A stretch of DNA of 64,000 nt from Chromobacterium sinusclupearum (GCF_002902845.1 NZ_PPTF01000068.1:3483-67482); one strand, 5' to 3'. Counted from the first letter of the stretch, positions 16,928-25,044 are shown. The notes: a model not told the origin generated them from the sequence alone. A program made the numbers and translations.

Positions 16928-18031
16928 TTAAGCTTGCGGCCGCAAGTTCAGCCGCAAATCGCCGCCAACCTTGGCCACGTCAACGATTTCCAGACGCGTC
17001 TTGTCGGCCAGATCCTCCAGCGCTGGCCAGGAGAACAGGCCGCACGCGGCGTCGCCGGCCAGCGCCGGCGCCAGATACAGCACAATCTCGTCAACCAGCC
17101 CGGCGCGCAGCAGCGCGCCGTTGAGGCCGGCGCCGGCCTCTACCATCAGCTCATTGATGCCGCGTTCGCCCAGGCGGCTCAGCAACGCGGCCAGATCGGC
17201 CTTGCCCCCGCGCCGACCCAGAATCAGCGGCTCGACGCCCTGCGCGCGGAATGCCGCCAACCGCGCCTCGTCATCGACGCAGGTGGCCAGCACGCTTCGC
17301 CCGCCAGGATAGATGCGGCTGGAAGGATCGGTGCGCAGATCGCCGTCCAAAACCACCCGCCACGGCTGAACCGCCACCGGCACCTCACGCACCGTCAACT
17401 GCGGGTCGTCCGCCAGCACCGTGCCGCTGCCGGTGAGGATGGCGCAATGCGCGGCGCGCAAACGCTGCACGTCCAGCCTGGCTTGCGGCCCGGTGATCCA
17501 CTTGCTGCTGCCATTCAGCAGCGCGGTCTTGCCGTCCAGCGTGGCCGCCGCTTTCAGGATCACCCACGGCCGGCCGCGTTCGACGCGCGACAGGAAGCCG
17601 CGGTGCACGCGGCGCGCCTCCGGCTCCATCAGGCCCGCCGCCGCGGAAATGCCGGCGGCCTGCAGCATGGCGATGCCGCGGCCTGCCACCTCATGATACG
17701 GATCGACCATCGCCGCCACGACGCGGTCGATGCCCTCGGCGATCAGCCTCTCCGCGCACGGCGGGGTGCGGCCATGGTGGCTGCACGGCTCCAAGGTCAC
17801 GTAGGCGGTAGCGCCGCGCGGACTATCGCCGCGCGCCAGGCAATCCTTGATGGCCTGGATTTCCGCGTGATCGGAACCCACCGCCAGCGTCGCGCCCTCG
17901 CCTATCACCTTGCCTTCGCGCACCAGCACGCAGCCGACGCCGGGATTGGGCGCGGCGCGGCGAGTCGCGCCTTCGGCCAGCCGCAGCGCGCGCTGCATAT
18001 ACAGGTGATCGTCGGCGCTATAATCCATCAT
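16928..18031 (-). CDS. ribD: Bifunctional riboflavin biosynthesis deaminase/reductase RibD
   Basis: 367 residues. The N-terminal deaminase domain has 'NPGVGCVLV', the zinc/proton-shuttle 'SDHAEIQAI' and 'PCSHHGRTPPC'. The C-terminal reductase domain (from about 150) has 'PWVILKAAATLDGKTA' and 'INELMVEAGAGLNGALL'. It performs steps two and three of riboflavin synthesis: pyrimidine deamination, then NADPH-dependent ribose reduction. The ATG at 18031 overlaps the upstream acetyltransferase stop (ATGA), after a GGAAGAA element. The order glyA, nrdR, (acetyltransferases), ribD is typical of betaproteobacteria. No ribE/ribBA/ribH genes follow. Confidence 0.96.
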   Translation of the reverse strand: MMDYSADDHLYMQRALRLAEGATRRAAPNPGVGCVLVREGKVIGEGATLAVGSDHAEIQAIKDCLARGDSPRGATAYVTLEPCSHHGRTPPCAERLIAEGIDRVVAAMVDPYHEVAGRGIAMLQAAGISAAAGLMEPEARRVHRGFLSRVERGRPWVILKAAATLDGKTALLNGSSKWITGPQARLDVQRLRAAHCAILTGSGTVLADDPQLTVREVPVAVQPWRVVLDGDLRTDPSSRIYPGGRSVLATCVDDEARLAAFRAQGVEPLILGRRGGKADLAALLSRLGERGINELMVEAGAGLNGALLRAGLVDEIVLYLAPALAGDAACGLFSWPALEDLADKTRLEIVDVAKVGGDLRLNLRPQA

Positions 18032-18561
18032 GCTCGATTCTTCCATTCATCGGCCAATAGGCCGTAACAACGCATATTCCAGTAGCGGCCGTTCAGATAC
18101 TGCGCGTCGCGCAGCTCGCCTTCCAGCCGGAAGCCCAGGCTTTCCGCCACCTTGCAGCTGCGGACATTTTCCGGCGCGCAACCCAATTCCACTCGATGCA
18201 GGCCCAGCTCGTCGAAACCATGGCGCAATAGCTGCCGCAGCGCCTGCTGCATCACGCCCTTGCCGACATGACAATCCGCCAGCCAATAACCGATGCGCGC
18301 ATAGCGATGCGCTTGGCTGATGCCGTGCAATGAACAGATGCCGGCGATCTCGCCGTCCACTTCGATCAACCTGTGGACGCTGCGCCCTTCCGCATTGCCC
18401 TGAACCTGCTGCCGCAGAAAAGCCGCGGTATCCGCCGCCGACTGCGGCTTGACGATGCCGGCCATCCATTGGCTCAGCGTGGCGCGATAGCTTTCAATCA
18501 AGGCATACAGCGCCGCCGCATCGGCAGCGGGATCGGCGGGCCGGATGGTCACCGTGGGCAT
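18028..18561 (-). CDS. GNAT acetyltransferase, RimJ/RimL type
   Basis: 177 residues with a complete GNAT fold. 'YARIGYWLADCHVGKGVMQQALRQLLRHGF' contains the acetyl-CoA binding region, and 'HRVELGCAPENVRSCKVAESLGFRLEG' is the conserved C-terminal part. The family acetylates N-termini of ribosomal proteins or small molecules; the substrate is unknown. The ATG at 18561 has AAAGGA upstream and overlaps the previous acetyltransferase by 13 nt. Its own stop overlaps ribD. It resembles its neighbour closely in domain pattern, suggesting tandem duplication. Confidence 0.9.
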   Translation of the reverse strand: MPTVTIRPADPAADAAALYALIESYRATLSQWMAGIVKPQSAADTAAFLRQQVQGNAEGRSVHRLIEVDGEIAGICSLHGISQAHRYARIGYWLADCHVGKGVMQQALRQLLRHGFDELGLHRVELGCAPENVRSCKVAESLGFRLEGELRDAQYLNGRYWNMRCYGLLADEWKNRA

Positions 18562-19106
18562 CGCAATCCTTTCCACTCCCTGGCCAGCAGGCTGTACTGG
18601 CAGGCATCATGGTAGCGACCGTGCAAATACAGGCCGTCGCGCTGCACGCCTTCCAGGCTGAACCCCAGACGCTCGGCCACCGCCCGGCTGCGCGCGTTCT
18701 CCACGCCCGCCACGATGGCGATGCGGTTCAGGCCCCGTTCGCCGAATCCGATATCCAGCGCCTGCGCCACCGCGCCGCGCATCAGGCCGCGGCCGACAAA
18801 ACGGTCGGCCAGCCAGTAGCCCAGGTAGCCGGAACGATGCAGCGCGCTGACGCCATGGATATCGATGCAGCCGGCCAACTCGCCGTCCAATTCGATCAAC
18901 CAGGTGGTACAGGCCGCGCCGTTGCGCTGGCCATCGGCGATGCCGGCCAGAAACTGCCGGCTGTCTTCCACGCTGCGGGTGGCATCCACCCACGGCAGCC
19001 AGGCCCGCAGCGTCTGGCGGCTCTCGTCTATCAATGCGAACAGCCGCTCGGCGTGGTCAACGCCGGGCGGCAACAGGGCAAGGTGTGTCTGGGCGAGGGT
19101 AGTCAT
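18549..19106 (-). CDS. GNAT acetyltransferase, RimJ/RimL type (tandem copy)
   Basis: 185 residues with the same architecture as the downstream copy: 'SGYLGYWLADRFVGRGLMRGAV' (acetyl-CoA loop) and 'NRIAIVAGVENARSRAVAERLGFSLEG'. Its last 13 nt overlap the next gene. It lies 55 nt downstream of nrdR on the same strand, so nrdR, two acetyltransferases and ribD may form one transcript. The substrate is unknown. The two copies have diverged considerably, so the duplication is not recent. Confidence 0.9.
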   Translation of the reverse strand: MTTLAQTHLALLPPGVDHAERLFALIDESRQTLRAWLPWVDATRSVEDSRQFLAGIADGQRNGAACTTWLIELDGELAGCIDIHGVSALHRSGYLGYWLADRFVGRGLMRGAVAQALDIGFGERGLNRIAIVAGVENARSRAVAERLGFSLEGVQRDGLYLHGRYHDACQYSLLAREWKGLRCPR

Positions 19107-19161
19107 GGCATCTTTAAAATGACAAAGAAATATCCAGACTAATCAGCCCTCTCCCAAACTG

Positions 19162-19620
19162 TCAATGCGATGACTTTTGAATTTCCTTGATCGCATCGGT
19201 AAATTCGGAAATATCCTGGAAACTGCGGTAAACCGAGGCGAAGCGGACATAGGCCACTTTATCCAGCCGCGCTAGCTCCGCCATCACCATCTCGCCGATC
19301 TGCCGGCTGCTGACCTCGCGCTCGCCCAATTGCAGCAGCTTATGGCAAATGCGGTCTATCGCCTCGTCCACCAGCGTGGTGGACACCGGCCGCTTGTGCA
19401 GCGCGCGCAGGAAACTGGTGCGCACTTTCTCGATGTCGAACTCGGAACGGTGGCCTGCTGTCTTCACCACCTGCGGCATGCGCACATCGGCGGTTTCGAA
19501 AGTCGTGAAGCGCTTGTCGCAGACGGGGCAGCGGCGGCGACGGCGGATGCTGCTGCCATCCTCGCTGACGCGGGAATCGATCACCTGAGTGTCCGGGTTG
19601 CCACAAAACGCGCATTTCAT
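19162..19620 (-). CDS. nrdR: Transcriptional repressor NrdR
   Basis: 152 residues, full length. The N-terminal zinc ribbon uses C3, C6, C31 and C34 with the basic '[20 protein letters not shown]', followed by an ATP-cone ('[24 protein letters not shown]'). NrdR senses ATP/dATP and represses ribonucleotide reductase genes through NrdR boxes. It is downstream of glyA but separated by an intrinsic terminator. Confidence 0.98.
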   Translation of the reverse strand: MKCAFCGNPDTQVIDSRVSEDGSSIRRRRRCPVCDKRFTTFETADVRMPQVVKTAGHRSEFDIEKVRTSFLRALHKRPVSTTLVDEAIDRICHKLLQLGEREVSSRQIGEMVMAELARLDKVAYVRFASVYRSFQDISEFTDAIKEIQKSSH

Positions 19621-19688
19621 GACAAGAATCCTGAGAGTTGCAATAAATAGATGTTATCAGCAAAGCCTCGCCAATACATCGCGGCCAT

Positions 19689-19713
19689 AAAAAAACCGCC
19701 CGGCTAGGGGCGG
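19689..19713 (-). terminator. Terminator of glyA
   Basis: Read on the minus strand, CCGCCC (19713-19708) pairs with GGGCGG (19701-19696) and is followed by seven T residues. It lies 23 nt after the glyA stop. Confidence 0.9.
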
Positions 19714-19736
19714 CTTCTTCACAGCGCGAAACGGAT

Positions 19737-20984
19737 TTACTTGGCGTAAACCGGGAAGCGATGGCACAGCGCGGTGGCTTGCTCGGCCACGCGAGCGATC
19801 AGCGCGTCGTCGTTCGGATTGTCCAGCACGTCGGCCACCATATTGGCTACGGCGATGGCCTCGGCTTCCTTGAAGCCGCGCGTGGTGATGGCCGGGGAGC
19901 CGATGCGGATGCCGGACGTCACGAACGGGGTTTCCGGGTCGTTCGGGATGGCGTTCTTGTTGACGGTGATGTGGGCGCGGCCCAGCAGCGCGTCGGCCGC
20001 CTTGCCGGTCAGGCCCTTGGCGCGCAGATCCACCAGGAACACATGGCTCTCGGTGCGGCCGGACACGATGCGCACGCCGCGCTCGGCCAGGGTCTTGGCC
20101 ATGATGGAGGCGTTCTTCAGCACCTGTTCCTGATAGATCTTGAACTCGGGCTGCAGCGCTTCCTTGAAGGCCACGGCCTTGGCGGCGATCACATGCTCCA
20201 GCGGGCCGCCTTGCAGGGTCGGGAACACATTGCTGTTGATGCTCTTCTCGAACTCGGCCTTGGCCAGAATGATGCCGCCGCGCGGGCCGCGCAGGGTCTT
20301 GTGGGTGGTCGAGGTCACGAAGTCGGCATGCGGCACCGGGTTAGGATACAGGCCGGCGGCGATCAGGCCGGCGTAGTGCGCCATGTCCACCATGAAGTAA
20401 GCGCCGACTTTCTTGGCGATCTGGCCCATGCGCTCGAAGTCGAAACGCAAGGCATAAGCGGACGCGCCGCCGATGATCAGCTTCGGCTTGGTTTCCATCG
20501 CCACGCGCTCCATGTCGTCGTAGTCGATTTCTTCCTTGTCGTTCAGGCCGTAGGCGACGATGTTGAACATCTTGCCGGACAGGTTGGCCGGAGAGCCGTG
20601 GGTCAGGTGGCCGCCATGGCCCAGGTTCATGCCCATCACGGTGTCGCCCGGCTTCAGGATGGAGAAGTACACCGCCTGGTTGGCCTGGGAACCGGAGTGC
20701 GGCTGCACGTTGGCGTATTCCGCGCCGAACAGTTGCTTGACGCGGTCGATGGCCAGCTGCTCGACGATGTCCACATGCTCGCAACCGCCATAGAAGCGCT
20801 TGCCCGGGTAGCCTTCGGCATACTTATTGGTCAGTTGGGAGCCCTGGGCTTCCATCACTGCCGGGCTGGTGTAGTTCTCCGAGGCGATCAGCTCGATGTG
20901 ATCTTCCTGGCGCTGGCACTCGGCGGCAATCGCGGCGGCGAGTTCGGGGTCGAATTTGGCAATCGTCTGGTCGGCAGCAAACAT
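19737..20984 (-). CDS. glyA: Serine hydroxymethyltransferase
   Basis: 415 residues, standard length. Conserved segments are '[44 protein letters not shown]', '[21 protein letters not shown]' and the PLP-lysine motif '[15 protein letters not shown]'. This cytosolic enzyme interconverts serine and glycine while charging tetrahydrofolate with a one-carbon unit. A TAGAAT element about 50 nt upstream of the ATG is a possible -10. I see no glycine riboswitch in the 150-nt upstream gap. Confidence 0.98.
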   Translation of the reverse strand: MFAADQTIAKFDPELAAAIAAECQRQEDHIELIASENYTSPAVMEAQGSQLTNKYAEGYPGKRFYGGCEHVDIVEQLAIDRVKQLFGAEYANVQPHSGSQANQAVYFSILKPGDTVMGMNLGHGGHLTHGSPANLSGKMFNIVAYGLNDKEEIDYDDMERVAMETKPKLIIGGASAYALRFDFERMGQIAKKVGAYFMVDMAHYAGLIAAGLYPNPVPHADFVTSTTHKTLRGPRGGIILAKAEFEKSINSNVFPTLQGGPLEHVIAAKAVAFKEALQPEFKIYQEQVLKNASIMAKTLAERGVRIVSGRTESHVFLVDLRAKGLTGKAADALLGRAHITVNKNAIPNDPETPFVTSGIRIGSPAITTRGFKEAEAIAVANMVADVLDNPNDDALIARVAEQATALCHRFPVYAK

Positions 20985-21098
20985 CGTCTGGCTCTTCCAT
21001 CAATAGGTTAACGATCGGGCCATTCTACACGAAATGCCCAAACGGAAACCTTAACGTGAAGCAAGCGCCCGGGCCCCGACCAGACCCGCCAAGCAGAA

Positions 21099-21119
21099 GG
21101 CCCCGCGCGATGCGGGGCC
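21099..21119. terminator. GC-rich hairpin between glyA and the upstream unknown gene
   Basis: Perfect eight-base stem GGCCCCGC (21099-21106) / GCGGGGCC (21112-21119), loop GCGAT, 16 nt past the stop of the gene at 21136. The trailing tract is T-poor, so this is a probable but weak terminator. Confidence 0.55.
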
Positions 21120-21135
21120 CCTTACTCCTGGTAAC

Positions 21136-22215
21136 TTACAAATCGTCCGCTGTGAAAAACAGCGGCACGCCGTCGCGGCTTTCCGGCTGCAGCTCTGGCA
21201 GCACATGCACTTCTCGCACGCGGCACTCGCTCATCAGCTCGCGGAAGTTTTCTTCGATCAGCTTGAGGTTGTCCAGCGAAGCCAGCGGCCAGACGAAGCC
21301 CTCCCAGTTGCGCTCGTCTCCCTTGGCGGAAACGGTGAAGTGCAGCTCGCCGTTCTCATGCGCGGAAACGATGGCCACCGGCTCCTTGTCCAGTTCGCGT
21401 AAGCGGCGGATCTGGCTGCTGGCGAACACTTGCAGCGCCACCTCGAAGCGGGCATGGTTTCCGGCCACCAGCGCCTGCATCGCCGGCAGCGGCGGCCGGG
21501 CAATCGGGAACAGCGTCACGCCATCGGTCTTCAGCTCTTCGCCCAGGAACTTCATCAGCGGCATGCCCCAGGCGCCGACCGAACCGCCGAGCTTGACCGG
21601 ACACGCCTCGCCTTCGCGCTGCACGGCCACGCCTATCAGGTAGCGCAGGAATACGCCTTCCTCCTTCACGGTGACCGGCGCCGCCTGCGCCGGCAAGCTG
21701 TCGCGGGCAGCCTCGCCTTGCCGGGCCATTCTATATAAGGTCAGCGCATCCAGGCCCACCAAGCTGTCCGGATGCAGCAACACGCCGGACAAGGCCGCGT
21801 CGCCGTCCGCGGCGAACACGCCATGCTGGCGCAGCAGCGCGTTCAAGCCTTCGACATCGGCGATGGCGCCGGGCAGCTCGGCCTGCTCGCGGCTGCCGGC
21901 CACCAACACCAGCGGCAAGGCGAATACCAGCGCGCGCGCGCCGCCGGCCTCTTCTACGGCCTGGCGCAAAGCGTCCCAGACGATCTGATAGCAGGCCTGC
22001 GTCGGCACCATGGCCAAGGCCACGGAGATCGACAATACCTCGCCACGCTGCAACATCTCGTCGATTGCGCCCACCAGGGCCTGGCGCCACATATCGCGCT
22101 CGCCGGCGTCCGGCGCGTCCAGCACGGACTGGGCATGATGGATCAGTCGGTTGGTCAGGGAAACTTGCGGGTGATATTGACGCGGATCGGGAAGAAGGTG
22201 ACGGACAGCGTCCAT
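21136..22215 (-). CDS. Protein of unknown function, soluble, 359 aa
   Basis: 359 residues without signal peptide or membrane segments and with no motif I recognise. The first half is helical ('NRLIHHAQSVLDAPDAGERDMWRQAL'). The middle has 'LPLVLVAGSREQAELPGAI' and 'VFLRYLIGVAVQ', and the second half is more strand-rich with 'VGAWGMPLMKFLGEEL' and 'FPIARPPLPAM'. The ATG at 22215 (MDAVRHLLPD) is the first that starts coherent sequence. It is a single gene between the glyA region and the sRNA-bearing gap. Confidence 0.72.
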   Translation of the reverse strand: MDAVRHLLPDPRQYHPQVSLTNRLIHHAQSVLDAPDAGERDMWRQALVGAIDEMLQRGEVLSISVALAMVPTQACYQIVWDALRQAVEEAGGARALVFALPLVLVAGSREQAELPGAIADVEGLNALLRQHGVFAADGDAALSGVLLHPDSLVGLDALTLYRMARQGEAARDSLPAQAAPVTVKEEGVFLRYLIGVAVQREGEACPVKLGGSVGAWGMPLMKFLGEELKTDGVTLFPIARPPLPAMQALVAGNHARFEVALQVFASSQIRRLRELDKEPVAIVSAHENGELHFTVSAKGDERNWEGFVWPLASLDNLKLIEENFRELMSECRVREVHVLPELQPESRDGVPLFFTADDL

Positions 22216-22395
22216 GGGCGGGCATCCTGCAACAGTCGAAAAAACCGTATTGTGGCACAGCCGCCACGCGCTTGCTCGGCCACGATCGCAACATGACAAA
22301 AACGTAAACCCTTGCCAGAATTGCGCCCACAAACAATAAATGTATTTAGGCGCGACAAAAAGTTATATTTCTCGACATTTTCGGAAACGCACATG

Positions 22396-22424
22396 TTGAC
22401 ACCTGGTAGCGCTATCCGGATAAT
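22396..22424 (+). promoter_or_regulatory. Near-consensus promoter with embedded palindrome, upstream of the sRNA candidate
   Basis: A perfect -35 TTGACA (22396-22401) and -10 GATAAT (22419-22424) are separated by exactly 17 nt. The spacer contains GGTAGCGCTATCC (22405-22417), an imperfect palindrome centred on TAGCGCTA. This is the size and symmetry of a LacI-family operator, and an AGCGCT core is known in sugar-acid regulators of that family. A repressor bound there would block the promoter (inference). Confidence 0.75.
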
Positions 22425-22430
22425 CCGTTC

Positions 22431-22523
22431 TCGTTGAGATGCAGCAATTGCTTCTTGATAGTTTCTCCTCTATTTCTCCTTTGTAGACTTGGCGCGGGCC
22501 GTAAGGCACCGCGCATTTTTTTT
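22431..22523 (+). ncRNA. Candidate trans-acting small RNA (about 93 nt)
   Basis: The transcript predicted from the promoter at 22396 starts near 22431 and ends in the T8 run at 22523. From 5' to 3' it has a weak stem-loop (AGATGCA/TGCTTCT), a single-stranded pyrimidine tract (about 22461-22483) with two copies of TTTCTCCT, then the terminator hairpin. UCUCCU is complementary to Shine-Dalgarno sequences, and such tracts are the seed regions of Hfq-dependent sRNAs that repress translation, including several in Neisseria. No open frame with an RBS occurs in it. Homologues and targets cannot be judged from this sequence. Confidence 0.7.
22492..22523 (+). terminator. Intrinsic terminator of the sRNA candidate
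   Basis: GCGCGG-GCC (22492-22500), tetraloop GTAA, GGC-A-CCGCGC (22505-22514): a nine-pair GC-rich stem with a single bulged A, followed by A and eight T residues. Confidence 0.93.
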
Positions 22524-23003
22524 GCCCGTCCCACCGCCAACTCTTGGCAAAACTCTTAAAAATCATTGCGATACGCACAGTTTCTTCATAATTCCGCCCG
22601 ACACAACCCAGCACAAAACAGCAAGCGCCTACTATCCAAAATCAGATGGTCGATTATGCAGTCGTACGGGAAAGCCACAATAGCCATGCTGAAAATGTAA
22701 AAAAATACCTTACATTATCCCATTGTACTTTAAGAAATATTTCATTTTCGAAACAAAACGAATAAGAAGCAGGGAGAATTGTTCGATTTGGCGATAACTG
22801 AACACGTAGAAACAGCCCGGGGATGGGTCTGGATGGACTGCAGGCAAGGCTGCAAGTTCCCAATTGTCCTACAAGGACATCGCCATAATAGCACCGTTGC
22901 CTTCCAGAATTATGACAATGATCAATACCTAACAAGATAGTCAAAAGCGGAACCCGCCCCGCCGCCGCTGGTCACAATCCCTTCTGTCCCCCCTACTCTC
23001 ACC

Positions 23004-24101
23004 ATGCCCATCAACAGCATCAGCCTGGCCGGCTTCCGCTCGATCCGCAAACTGACATTGGAGCTGGAGGCCCTCAACGTCGTCGTCGGCGCCAACGGCT
23101 GCGGCAAATCCAATTTGTACAAGGCCATCCATCTATTGCACGCCTCGGCCGAGGGCCGGCTGGCCGCAGCGCTGGCCGAGGAAGGCGGCATCCAGAAAGC
23201 GATGTGGGCGGGCGGGCCGCGCCGGGGCGACAAGGCCCGCGGGCCTAAGCGCATGATTCTGTCGGTCAGACTGGATGACTACGACTACGAGCTGCAACTG
23301 GGTTATCCCGAACCCAGCATGAGCCTGTTCTCGCTTGACCCGCTGGTGAAGGAGGAAAGCCTGTGGCTGGCCAGCCATGGCCGCAGGCCTTCGACGCTGC
23401 TGCTGGAGCGCCGCAACCAGGCGGCCTTCCTATGCGGCGTGGATGGGGAACGCAACACCTACCCGGCCAGCCTGCGGGCGGAGGAGTCCATCTTCGGCCA
23501 ATTGGCCGAACCGCACCGCTACCCGGAGCTGTCGCAACTGCGGGAAACCTTGCGTCGCTGGCGCTTCTATCATGAATTCGCCGCCTGGCCGGGCTCGCCG
23601 CTGCGCGCGCCGCAAGTGGGCATACGCTCGCCCGTGCTGGCGCACGACGGCGCCAACCTGGCCGCAGCCTACCAGACCATTGTCGAGATAGGCGACCGCG
23701 ATTTGCTGCGCAGCGTATTGGCCGAGGCCTTTCCCGACAGCCATTTCTTGGTGGACGCCGCCCAGGGCCGTTTCCAGATGCTGATGCAGCGCGAAGGCTT
23801 GCTGCGGCCCCTGGAGGCCGCCGAACTGTCCGATGGCACGCTGCGCTTCCTGTGTCTGACAGTCGCCCTGCTCAGCCCGCGTCCGCCTGCCTTCATGGCG
23901 CTGAACGAACCGGAAAACAGCCTGCATCCGGCGCTGCTGCCGTCACTGGCGCGGCTGATAGCGGAAGCCAGCCGCTACAGCCAAATCTGGGTCACCAGCC
24001 ACTCGCCGCATCTAGCCGAACTGATCCGCCGTCATCGTCCGCTGAAGCTGTTTCCGCTCGCCCTGCAGGACGGCGAAACCCTGCTGAACGACGACCACTG
24101 A
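23004..24101 (+). CDS. AAA-family ATPase (SMC/RecF-like, AAA_21)
   Basis: 365 residues. The N-terminus 'INSISLAGFRSIRKLTLELEALNVVVGANGCGKSNLYKAI' contains Walker A (G29-S36). The C-terminus has 'LSDGTLRFLCLTVALLSPRPPAFMALNEPENSLHPALL', combining the ABC-type signature with Walker B as NEPE rather than DEPE, then 'IWVTSHSPHLAEL'. The D-to-N form is, to my knowledge, common in this stand-alone family. It has no TOPRIM nuclease domain, so it is not an OLD protein, and there is no partner nuclease next to it. The role is unknown. No obvious RBS precedes the ATG, so the start is provisional. Confidence 0.88.
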   Translation: MPINSISLAGFRSIRKLTLELEALNVVVGANGCGKSNLYKAIHLLHASAEGRLAAALAEEGGIQKAMWAGGPRRGDKARGPKRMILSVRLDDYDYELQLGYPEPSMSLFSLDPLVKEESLWLASHGRRPSTLLLERRNQAAFLCGVDGERNTYPASLRAEESIFGQLAEPHRYPELSQLRETLRRWRFYHEFAAWPGSPLRAPQVGIRSPVLAHDGANLAAAYQTIVEIGDRDLLRSVLAEAFPDSHFLVDAAQGRFQMLMQREGLLRPLEAAELSDGTLRFLCLTVALLSPRPPAFMALNEPENSLHPALLPSLARLIAEASRYSQIWVTSHSPHLAELIRRHRPLKLFPLALQDGETLLNDDH

Positions 24102-24117
24102 AGCGATTTGTCCCCAG

Positions 24118-24137
24118 CCGCCGCCAGGCGGTTTTTT
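24118..24137 (+). terminator. Terminator after the AAA ATPase gene
   Basis: CCGCC (24118-24122) / GGCGG (24127-24131), loop GCCA, followed directly by six T residues, 16 nt after the stop codon. Confidence 0.8.
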
Positions 24138-24184
24138 ACGTCTTTTGATCGTATTTTTCTTTATTTTCGCCGATATGCCGATTT

Positions 24185-24260
24185 TATAGTCCGAAGCTGC
24201 GGGGAACTCTGCCAAGCCAGCCTGGGTCTGACCCCTGTCTTGTTTATTTTATTCAACACT
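24185..24260 (+). promoter_or_regulatory. Probable mdtJI promoter element and leader
   Basis: A -10 element TATAGT (24185-24190) lies after the preceding terminator; the -35 is weak. The predicted leader of about 64 nt can pair GGGG (about 24202) with CCCC (about 24234) around an inner stem GGGT-CTG-ACCC. No known riboswitch consensus was recognised. In E. coli the mdtJI leader is a translated, polyamine-responsive region, so regulation here is plausible but unproven. Confidence 0.4.
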
Positions 24261-24629
24261 ATGTATAGAAAATTATGCTCTCCATTATTGCTGGCCTGGG
24301 CCTTGTTGTTCGCGGCCATTGTCTGTGAAATTATCGGCACTTCCTTCATGGCCATCGCGGCTCGCAACGGCGGCTATCTGGGTTATATCTGGATGGCGGG
24401 CGCACTGGCCTTGTCTTATTACCTGTTGTCCCTGGCCCTGCGCGGCATCTCGGTCGGCGTAGCCTACGCCGTATGGGAAGGACTGGGTCTGATTGGACTC
24501 ACCATCGTCAGCGTCTGGCTGTTCGGCGAAAAGCTGGTGCCGCAAGAGCTGATTGGACTGGCGCTGGCCTTGCTGGGCCTGACTTGCGTCACGCTGGGCG
24601 AACCTCATGACGAGGAGGCCACAGCATGA
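24261..24629 (+). CDS. mdtJ: SMR-family transporter subunit MdtJ (spermidine export)
   Basis: 122 residues with four hydrophobic helices. 'AAIVCEIIGTSFMAIAARNGG' carries the conserved helix-1 Glu. 'ISVGVAYAVWEGLGLIGLTIVSVWLFGEKL' matches the MdtJ signature, with WEG where MdtI-type subunits have WG. Length agrees with E. coli MdtJ (121). The ATG at 24261 gives the standard start; a longer frame would add over 50 non-membrane residues. It overlaps mdtI by 4 nt (ATGA). Together they form an inner-membrane heterodimer that exports spermidine and cationic drugs. Confidence 0.88.
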   Translation: MYRKLCSPLLLAWALLFAAIVCEIIGTSFMAIAARNGGYLGYIWMAGALALSYYLLSLALRGISVGVAYAVWEGLGLIGLTIVSVWLFGEKLVPQELIGLALALLGLTCVTLGEPHDEEATA

Positions 24630-24946
24630 AAACCATGTATTTAGTGTTTGTGCTGGCCTCGGCGCTGATAGAAGTGGGCGCCAATCTGATGCTGGAAAAA
24701 TCTGACGGCTTCCGCCGCAAACTATGGGGCATCGGCGCCATCCTGCTGGTATGGATAGCCTTTGCGCTGCTGGGACAGGCCGTGAAAGGCATGGATTTGG
24801 CCATCGCCTACGCCTTGTGGGGTTCCATCGGGATTCTCGGCACCGCCATCGGCGGCCGCCTGCTGTACAAACAAAAACTGAAGCCTATCGGCTGGGCCGG
24901 CATCGGCATCGTCGCAGCGGCGGTGGTGACGCTGTCCACCGTCTAA
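24626..24946 (+). CDS. mdtI: SMR-family transporter subunit MdtI (spermidine export)
   Basis: 106 residues, four membrane helices. 'SALIEVGANLMLEKSDGFRRKLWGI' and 'GQAVKGMDLAIAYALWGSIGILGTAIGG' match E. coli MdtI closely (SDGFRRK, QAVKG.DL..AYALWG). It is translationally coupled to mdtJ by an ATGA overlap, with GAGGAGG just upstream inside mdtJ. It works only as a partner of MdtJ. Confidence 0.92.
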   Translation: MKTMYLVFVLASALIEVGANLMLEKSDGFRRKLWGIGAILLVWIAFALLGQAVKGMDLAIAYALWGSIGILGTAIGGRLLYKQKLKPIGWAGIGIVAAAVVTLSTV

Positions 24947-25020
24947 AACAGCCAGGCCCGAAAATTCCACCGTCCCAAGCGGGACCGCGGCGAAATTTTC
25001 AGGCCCGCCTGGAACAAAAG

Positions 25021-25044
25021 GGGGAGGCAGAGCGCCTCCCCTTT
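25021..25044 (+). terminator. First terminator after mdtJI
   Basis: Eight-base stem GGGGAGGC (25021-25028) / GCCTCCCC (25034-25041), loop AGAGC, then TTT, 74 nt past the mdtI stop. Confidence 0.75.

Larger units (their letters stand above)
22216..23003. other. 788-bp gene-free gap holding an sRNA candidate
   Basis: No convincing protein gene is present on either strand; the longest open frames lack coding character or an RBS. The left part holds the sRNA candidate with its own promoter and terminator (22396-22523). Further right the DNA is AT-rich, with a hairpin AATGTAA/TTACATT (about 22694-22716) and a small hairpin TGTCC/GGACA (about 22867-22881). I assign no function to 22530-23003. Confidence 0.6.

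Noticed and set aside
20985..21098. Possible glycine riboswitch upstream of glyA
   Set aside because: The short leader shows none of the conserved glycine aptamer elements.
22654..22944. A 96-codon open frame on the minus strand in the gene-free gap
   Set aside because: No RBS, erratic composition and no recognisable domain. It reads as chance frame in AT-rich intergenic DNA.
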